From the NCBI RefSeq assembly GCF_900604965.1, contig NZ_UWPD01000001.1, positions 310,001-374,000 on the forward strand: a stretch of DNA of 64,000 nucleotides. The letters run 5' to 3'. How positions within the stretch are numbered: position 1 is the stretch's first letter; every line of letters begins with the position of its first letter. A program made the position numbers and the translations under genes. The notes beneath the pieces are model-generated. The model was not told the origin of the DNA, searched no databases, and worked only from the letters and a program-made list of their open reading frames with translations. Shown here one piece after another: positions 59,417 to 64,000 of the stretch. This DNA comes from Gordonibacter sp. Marseille-P4307 (GTDB lineage: Bacteria; Actinomycetota; Coriobacteriia; Coriobacteriales; Eggerthellaceae).

Positions 59417-60715
59417 ATGAGCGACCATGAGACACCGAAAGTCCCGTTCAAGGTAGCACTATCATCGTTTTTGGGGAACTTCATCGAATGGTTCGACTAT
59501 GCCACCTACGCGTACTTCGCCATCACCATCGGTATCGTGTTCTTCCCCGAATCGGAGGTCAACTCCACGCTTCTGGCGTTCGCCGTGTTCGCCATCTCGT
59601 TCATCTTCCGGCCGTTGGGCGCGGCGTTCTGGGGAAGCCTAGGCGACAAGAAGGGCCGCAAATGGTCGCTTTCCATGTCGATCTTCCTCATGACCGGCGC
59701 CGCATTCCTCATCGGATGCCTGCCCACGTTCGAGACGCTGGGCATCCTCTCGCCCATCCTGCTGGTATGCCTACGCAGCATCCAGGGATTCTCCGCCGCA
59801 GGCGAGTATTCCGGAGCAGCCGTGTTCCTGGCCGAGTACGCTCCGCCCGAGCACCGCGGCAAATACTGCTCGCTCGTTCCCGCCTCGACCGCCTCAGGTC
59901 TGTTCGCCGGTTCGACCATGGCGCTGCTCATCAAGCTGCTGCTTCCCGAATCCGACGTGATCTCGTGGGGCTGGCGCATCCCGTTTCTCCTGGCCGGGCC
60001 CTTGGGTCTCATCGCCCACTACATCCGCACCAAACTTGAGGATTCCCCCGCCTTCGAGCATATGGCGGCCAACACCAACCGCACCGCCCAGGCGCCCCGA
60101 CCCAGCCGCCTGGTGTTCAAGAAGTACGGGAGCCGCCTGCTGTCCAGCATCGCCGCCACCATGGTGAACTCCGTCGGATTCTATCTGGTGCTCACCTATC
60201 TTCCCACCTATCTCACCAGCTATGTGGGAATCCAGGCGGCTCCCGCCCAGCTTGCCACCGATATCGCCCTGGTAGCCTACATCCTCATCGTCCTCGGCGC
60301 CGGCAAGGTGTCCGACATCGTGGGTCGCAAACGGATGCTCCTGGGTGCCTGCGTAGCCTTCATCGTGCTCAGCATTCCGGCGTTCACCCTGCTGGGAACC
60401 GGATCACTTCCCGTGATCATCGCCGCTCAGCTGGTCTTGTGCGTGACGCTTTCCATCAACGACTCCAACATCGCCTGCTACCAAGCCGAGATGTTCCCCA
60501 CCGAAGTGCGCTACACCGGCGCCGCGCTCGGATCGAACATCGCCTACGTCATCTTCGGCGGAACGGCCTCCTTCGTCGCCACCGCGCTTATCGACGCGAC
60601 CGGCGACGGCATGGCACCCGCCTACTACATGATGGGCATCTGCGTGGTCGCGGGAATCATCCTCTTGCTTACCGCACACGACTACAACGGCGTCCACCTC
60701 AACGACATCGAATAG
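59417..60715 (+). CDS. MFS transporter of the metabolite:H+ symporter (MHS) family
   Basis: A 432-residue permease with 12 TM helices and MHS-family features: FLGNFIEWFDYATYAYFA at the start, GSLGDKKGRKWSLSMSIF in the first loop, RSIQGFSAAGEYSGAAVFLAE in helix 4 and SDIVGRKRMLL in the second half. Members import betaine, proline, citrate, ketoglutarate and similar compounds with protons. Its place after creatininase suggests creatinine or creatine as substrate (inference). ATG at 59417 follows AAAGGAG. Confidence 0.9.
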   Translation: MSDHETPKVPFKVALSSFLGNFIEWFDYATYAYFAITIGIVFFPESEVNSTLLAFAVFAISFIFRPLGAAFWGSLGDKKGRKWSLSMSIFLMTGAAFLIGCLPTFETLGILSPILLVCLRSIQGFSAAGEYSGAAVFLAEYAPPEHRGKYCSLVPASTASGLFAGSTMALLIKLLLPESDVISWGWRIPFLLAGPLGLIAHYIRTKLEDSPAFEHMAANTNRTAQAPRPSRLVFKKYGSRLLSSIAATMVNSVGFYLVLTYLPTYLTSYVGIQAAPAQLATDIALVAYILIVLGAGKVSDIVGRKRMLLGACVAFIVLSIPAFTLLGTGSLPVIIAAQLVLCVTLSINDSNIACYQAEMFPTEVRYTGAALGSNIAYVIFGGTASFVATALIDATGDGMAPAYYMMGICVVAGIILLLTAHDYNGVHLNDIE

Positions 60716-60743
60716 GGCTCAAATAGGCGAAGCGACCGCTTGA

Positions 60744-60834
60744 GACGGCGGCCTCGATACGGGGCCGCCGTCCGAGTCGCAAACCCCGGCTCATGAGGTG
60801 CGATCGCGCGCGAGGCCGAAAGGCCCCGCGCGCG
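60744..60834 (+). repeat. Two strong GC hairpins after the MHS gene
   Basis: GACGGCGGCC / GGCCGCCGTC (60744-60772) is a perfect 10-bp stem; a second stem, GCGCGCGAGGCC / GGCCCCGCGCGC with a GAAA loop (60805-60834), follows. They probably end or stabilise the upstream transcript and separate it from the RidA gene. Confidence 0.6.
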
Positions 60835-61215
60835 TCGATAGGCCCTTCGATTCGCCCGCGGCGCACACAGAATGCCGCACAACCCGAAACGGCATTCAAT
60901 CGGTAAGCGGTAGTTGCCCTTTTTTGGATGTTTTTATTTCTACGCTGAATTTTTATGCATTTTTTATCTATGTTTTTCACTTATGCTTATATTCGTATCA
61001 ATGAATGCGTATACCTGCCAGGTAATTTGCAAAACGTATCAAAACCGTTTCCCGCAGACGCTACAATGATGCTCCCCCAAAAGATGCCCAGCTATCGTCC
61101 TTCGACGCTCATCGCCAGACAATAGCGGGCTTCATCTTGGGAAACGGCGCGGCACTCGCCTGAAGGCAGGTTCGCTGCGCAACGAAACGAAGGAAAACCA
61201 TCCGAAGGAGGCACC
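60835..61215. other. AT-rich leader region before the triple RidA gene
   Basis: No gene seen. The stretch 60910-61010 is strikingly T-rich (runs such as TTTTTTGGATG and TTTTTATGC) in otherwise GC-rich DNA and could carry a promoter or a curved-DNA regulatory region. GAAGGAGG stands just before the RidA ATG at 61216. Confidence 0.5.
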
Positions 61216-62484
61216 ATGAGCGGCGATAACGTAGTAGTTGCACGCAACACCCAGAATGCACCGGTCAACCCCCTGTACGCGCAGACCGCAGCATTCTCTC
61301 ATTACAACAACCTTTCGGCCCAGCTGCCCGTCGATCCGGCAACCGGCAAAGTCGTCGAGGGCGGCATCGAGGCTCAGGCCGTCCAGTGCTTCAAGAACAT
61401 CAAGGCCGTTGTCGAGAGCATCGACCATGTGATGAACGACATCGTCCGCATCACCGTGTTCGTGAAGGACCTCAAGAACATGGACGCGGTCGACGCCGTG
61501 TACCGTCAGTTCTTCCCCACCTACGTTCCCTCCCGCACCGTGGTTGCCGTCGCGGCTCTCCCGCTTGACGCCGACATCCAGGTCGAAGCGCTCGTTTCCA
61601 ACGGCGAGGGCACCATCCCCAACGCTCCTCAGGCCGGCGACCTGCTGAAGTACACCAACAACACCGCCGCTGCGCCCCTGTGCGCGCTGTCCACCCAGAG
61701 CGTGGCCTTCTCGCACTACAACAACATCACCGCGCAGCTGCCCATCGACCCCGTTACCGGCCAGATCGTCGTCGGCGGCGTGAAAGAGCAGGCGGCTCAG
61801 TGCCTCAAGAACATCAAGTCGATCTTGACCAGCATCGACGTGCCCTTCGACGATATCGTCAAGGTGAACGTGTTCCTGAAGGACCTCGCCGACCTCGATG
61901 CGGTGAACGAGTCCTACACCCGCTTCTTCCCCGACTCGGGTATCGCCCGCGCGGTGGGTTACATGCCCGCACGCACGGTCGTTGAAGTGATCGACCTTCC
62001 CCTGCATGCGCTGGTGCAGATCGAGGCCGTAGTCTCCCACGGCGACGGCACGCCTCCCCAGGCTGTCGAAGACCGCCATGGCCTCATCGTCGAAGCCAGC
62101 AGCAATGCTCAGGCCCCCGCAAGCGCGCTTTCGAGCCAGACCGTTGCCTTCTCCCACTACAACAACATCTCGGCTCAGCTGGGCATCGACCCCGCAACCG
62201 GCGCGCTTGTGAGCGGCGGCACCAAGGCCGAAGCCGAGCAGTGCTTCAAGAACATCAAGGCCATCATCGAAAGCGTCGACCATGTGATGGAAGACGCCGT
62301 GAAGGTGAACATCTTCCTGAAGGACCTTGCCGACCTCGACGCCGTTGACGAAGTATACGCCGCGTTCTTCCCCCAGGCGCAGGCAGCCCGCCGCGTTGTG
62401 GGCGTCAACGCCCTGCCGATGGATGCGCACGTCCAGATCGACGCCATCTTCGGAAACGCCGAGGGCACGCCTCCGGTGAAATAG
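61216..62484 (+). CDS. Protein with three fused RidA/YjgF domains
   Basis: A 422-residue protein made of three tandem RidA domains (about 18-135, 153-280 and 300-420). Each repeats AFSHYNN-.-AQL, DP.TG and NIK, and a KDL..-DAV segment, and they are clearly alike at DNA level as well. RidA is normally a 125-residue homotrimer that hydrolyses enamine/imine intermediates, with active sites between subunits. The key arginine is present in all three (R107, R253, R392); the partner glutamate is E124 and E270 but Asp409 in the third. It could fold as a single-chain trimer. It follows the creatininase locus on the same strand. Confidence 0.9.
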   Translation: MSGDNVVVARNTQNAPVNPLYAQTAAFSHYNNLSAQLPVDPATGKVVEGGIEAQAVQCFKNIKAVVESIDHVMNDIVRITVFVKDLKNMDAVDAVYRQFFPTYVPSRTVVAVAALPLDADIQVEALVSNGEGTIPNAPQAGDLLKYTNNTAAAPLCALSTQSVAFSHYNNITAQLPIDPVTGQIVVGGVKEQAAQCLKNIKSILTSIDVPFDDIVKVNVFLKDLADLDAVNESYTRFFPDSGIARAVGYMPARTVVEVIDLPLHALVQIEAVVSHGDGTPPQAVEDRHGLIVEASSNAQAPASALSSQTVAFSHYNNISAQLGIDPATGALVSGGTKAEAEQCFKNIKAIIESVDHVMEDAVKVNIFLKDLADLDAVDEVYAAFFPQAQAARRVVGVNALPMDAHVQIDAIFGNAEGTPPVK

Positions 62485-62510
62485 CCCGATCACGCACGCC
62501 CCCTTTTGCG

Positions 62511-62543
62511 CAAGCCCCGCTGTCGTATCGACAGCGGGGCTTG
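62511..62543. terminator. Strong bidirectional terminator between ridA and nrdB genes
   Basis: CAAGCCCCGCTGTCG / CGACAGCGGGGCTTG, a perfect 15-bp stem with a 3-nt loop, between two converging genes. Confidence 0.85.
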
Positions 62544-62589
62544 TTTCGTGCAGGGCATCCAAAGATCGAGCGGCGCGCCTCATTCTGTC

Positions 62590-63648
62590 CTACAGATCGT
62601 CCACCAACGCGGTCGATTTCGCATATGCGGTCGAGCGAGCCTCGAAGAAATCGGTCTTCACCATGTTGGCGTTCGAGTACTGCCCCACCCATTCCATATC
62701 GGCGGGCTCTTCCCTGCAATCGTCGAACAACATACCGAAACCGATCTGGCTCCAGCGCAGATTTCCCAGATAGCGCACGTAACGCTTGATCATGTCGGTG
62801 GTCAGGCCGCCTATGTCGTCGCCGATAACGTACGTCCCCCAGGCGATTTCCTGGTTCACGCCCTCGATCAGCATCTCGCGCAGATCGGCCACCATCGCCT
62901 CGTCGAATAGCTGCGGCTCTTCAACCTGAAGTTCGGTAAGGATGTTGCGGAACAGCCACAGGTGCGTGTTCTCGTCGCGGTTGATGTAGCGAATCTCCTG
63001 CGCGCTTCCGGGCATCTTGCCGTTGCGGGCCAGATTGTAGAAGAACATGAACCCCGAGTAGAAGTAGATGCCCTCCAAAATATAGTTGGCCATGCACACG
63101 CGCAGAAGCGCGCGTGGGCTGCGATCAGCCAGAAACTCGTTGTACAGATCGCCGATAAAGGTGTTGCGCGCAAGAAGATGCCGGTCGTCGCGCCATTGGT
63201 ACAGGATCTCGTTGCGCTTTTCGGGGCTGCAGATGGTATCGAGCATGTACGAGTAGCTTTGCGAATGCACGCACTCCTGAAAGGTCTGGATGTGCAGGCA
63301 CAGGTTCACCTCGTTGGCCGTCACGTACTCCGATACGTTGGGCAGGTTCGCCGACTGGAGCGAGTCCAAAAACACCAGAAACGACAGGATCTTGTCGTAG
63401 GCGACTCGTTCGGCTTGCGAGAGCCTTGGGTAGTCCTTGATATCCTGGGCGAGGTTGATCTCCTCGGGAATCCAGAAGTTGTTCATGGCCTGCCGGTACC
63501 AATCAGACACCCACGGGTACTTCAAGTTGTTGAAGTCGTTCAGGTTGGTGGTGTTGCCCCCGATCATGCGGCGAGCCCGCACCTCGGTATCGCCGTCGGG
63601 GTTGAACAGGGGGGTTCGTTTCAGCTGGTCGTCAGCACCAAGCGTCAT
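62590..63648 (-). CDS. nrdB: Ribonucleotide reductase class I, beta subunit
   Basis: A 352-residue R2-type protein. The di-iron ligands are visible in LVFLDSLQSANLP, FQECVHSQSYSYM (Glu, His) and NRDENTHLWLF (Glu, His); the tyrosine four residues after the His in VHSQSY is in the radical-Tyr position. ATG at 63648 follows GAAAGGA. It lies about 50 bp after nrdA. An oxygen- or manganese-dependent class I enzyme in a likely anaerobe suggests some air tolerance or Mn use. Confidence 0.93.
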   Translation of the reverse strand: MTLGADDQLKRTPLFNPDGDTEVRARRMIGGNTTNLNDFNNLKYPWVSDWYRQAMNNFWIPEEINLAQDIKDYPRLSQAERVAYDKILSFLVFLDSLQSANLPNVSEYVTANEVNLCLHIQTFQECVHSQSYSYMLDTICSPEKRNEILYQWRDDRHLLARNTFIGDLYNEFLADRSPRALLRVCMANYILEGIYFYSGFMFFYNLARNGKMPGSAQEIRYINRDENTHLWLFRNILTELQVEEPQLFDEAMVADLREMLIEGVNQEIAWGTYVIGDDIGGLTTDMIKRYVRYLGNLRWSQIGFGMLFDDCREEPADMEWVGQYSNANMVKTDFFEARSTAYAKSTALVDDL

Positions 63649-63699
63649 GGTCATCCTTTCTCGGAAAGTCCGCAATCGTCGCTTCGCCCGTGCTCCGCC

Positions 63700-64000
63700 C
63701 TACGCAGAGCAGCTTTCGCATTCCTCGACTTCAAGCGACTTCGACCGCACGTAGTACACGGTTTTCACTCCGGCCTCCCATGCGCTTGCGTACAGGTCGA
63801 ACACCTGGCGCATGGTGAACTCGTTGGTAATGTAGAGGTTCATCGACTGGGCCTGATCGATATGGCGCTGGCGCACGCCGGCTGCACGAATCGACCACGT
63901 CTGATCGATGAGGTGGGCGGGCTTGTAATACCAATGCGTTTCCACAGACAGCTCGGGAGCGATGCGCGGCAGCATCATGCCCTTCTTCTCTTCCAGGAAG
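63700..64000 (-). CDS. nrdA: Ribonucleotide reductase class I, alpha subunit (3' end only)
   Basis: The last 100 or so residues of an R1 subunit; the gene runs off the window end. Recognisable are PELSVETHWYYKPAHLIDQT, SMNLYITNEFTMRQ, KTVYYVRSKSLEVEECESC, and a C-terminal redox pair CESC that reloads the active site. It precedes nrdB on the same strand, forming an nrdAB operon. Confidence 0.92.
   Translation of the reverse strand, partial: FLEEKKGMMLPRIAPELSVETHWYYKPAHLIDQTWSIRAAGVRQRHIDQAQSMNLYITNEFTMRQVFDLYASAWEAGVKTVYYVRSKSLEVEECESCSA

Overview
This 64 kb window is a GC-rich, chromosome-like stretch that most resembles an Eggerthellaceae (Coriobacteriia, Actinomycetota) genome. The clues are four membrane-embedded LuxR-type regulators (about 12 predicted TM helices followed by a C-terminal HTH), two twin-arginine-signal FAD oxidoreductases of the fumarate reductase type, a DMSO-reductase-family operon, LL-diaminopimelate aminotransferase and anaerobic-style haem synthesis. 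This assignment is inference from gene content; no 16S rRNA or other taxonomic marker is in the window. No prophage, insertion sequence or CRISPR array was seen.

Layout. 0-8.3 kb: nikR with a small partner gene, a TetR gene, a sulfonate/nitrate-type ABC importer, an orphan GlnQ-type ATPase, a second TetR gene, tcdA and tatD. 8.2-19.1 kb (minus strand): an unbroken operon met8-like, hemA, hemC, cobA-hemD, ahbC, hemB, a three-activity fusion (AhbD radical SAM plus two siroheme decarboxylase domains), hemL, then a tRNA-Glu gene. Together these would make haem b from Glu-tRNA through sirohaem (the siroheme-dependent pathway). 19-32 kb: housekeeping genes (shikimate-kinase-like, ispE, tadA, D-amino acid aminotransferase, citrate synthase, 5-formyl-THF cyclo-ligase, dcd), tRNA-Ser x2 and tRNA-Arg, a glycine riboswitch in front of an alanine/glycine:Na+ symporter, and a fur-family gene followed by a remnant of a metal ABC permease. 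31-45 kb: redox genes paired with membrane LuxR regulators: a Tat flavoprotein, an NAD(P)H oxidoreductase, metY, and a five-gene dmsABC-torD-dmsC operon with two anchor subunits, then a bile-acid-symporter-family transporter. 45-55 kb: dapL, a TetR/MFS pair with clear operators, a chain of truncated and fused pseudogenes (methyltransferase, nikB-like permease, MATE exporter), a DMT exporter, a LuxR gene and a second Tat flavoprotein. 55-62.5 kb: an m5C methyltransferase, then a TetR regulator divergent from a four-gene set: DMT transporter, creatininase, MHS-family transporter and a protein made of three fused RidA domains. 62.6-64 kb: nrdB and the 3' end of nrdA.

How the genes work together. 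The haem operon would supply cofactor for anaerobic respiration; the dms operon and the two exported flavoproteins look like terminal reductases, each next to a sensor-like LuxR protein. The creatininase set looks like a dedicated creatinine/creatine uptake and conversion locus. Metal-handling genes appear both intact (nikR, fur) and decayed (znuB and nikB remnants), which suggests ongoing loss of metal-import systems.

The most unusual items are the AhbD-decarboxylase-decarboxylase fusion inside a complete haem operon with its own tRNA-Glu, the single-chain triple RidA protein in the creatininase locus, and the in-frame nikB/MATE chimera left by deletions.
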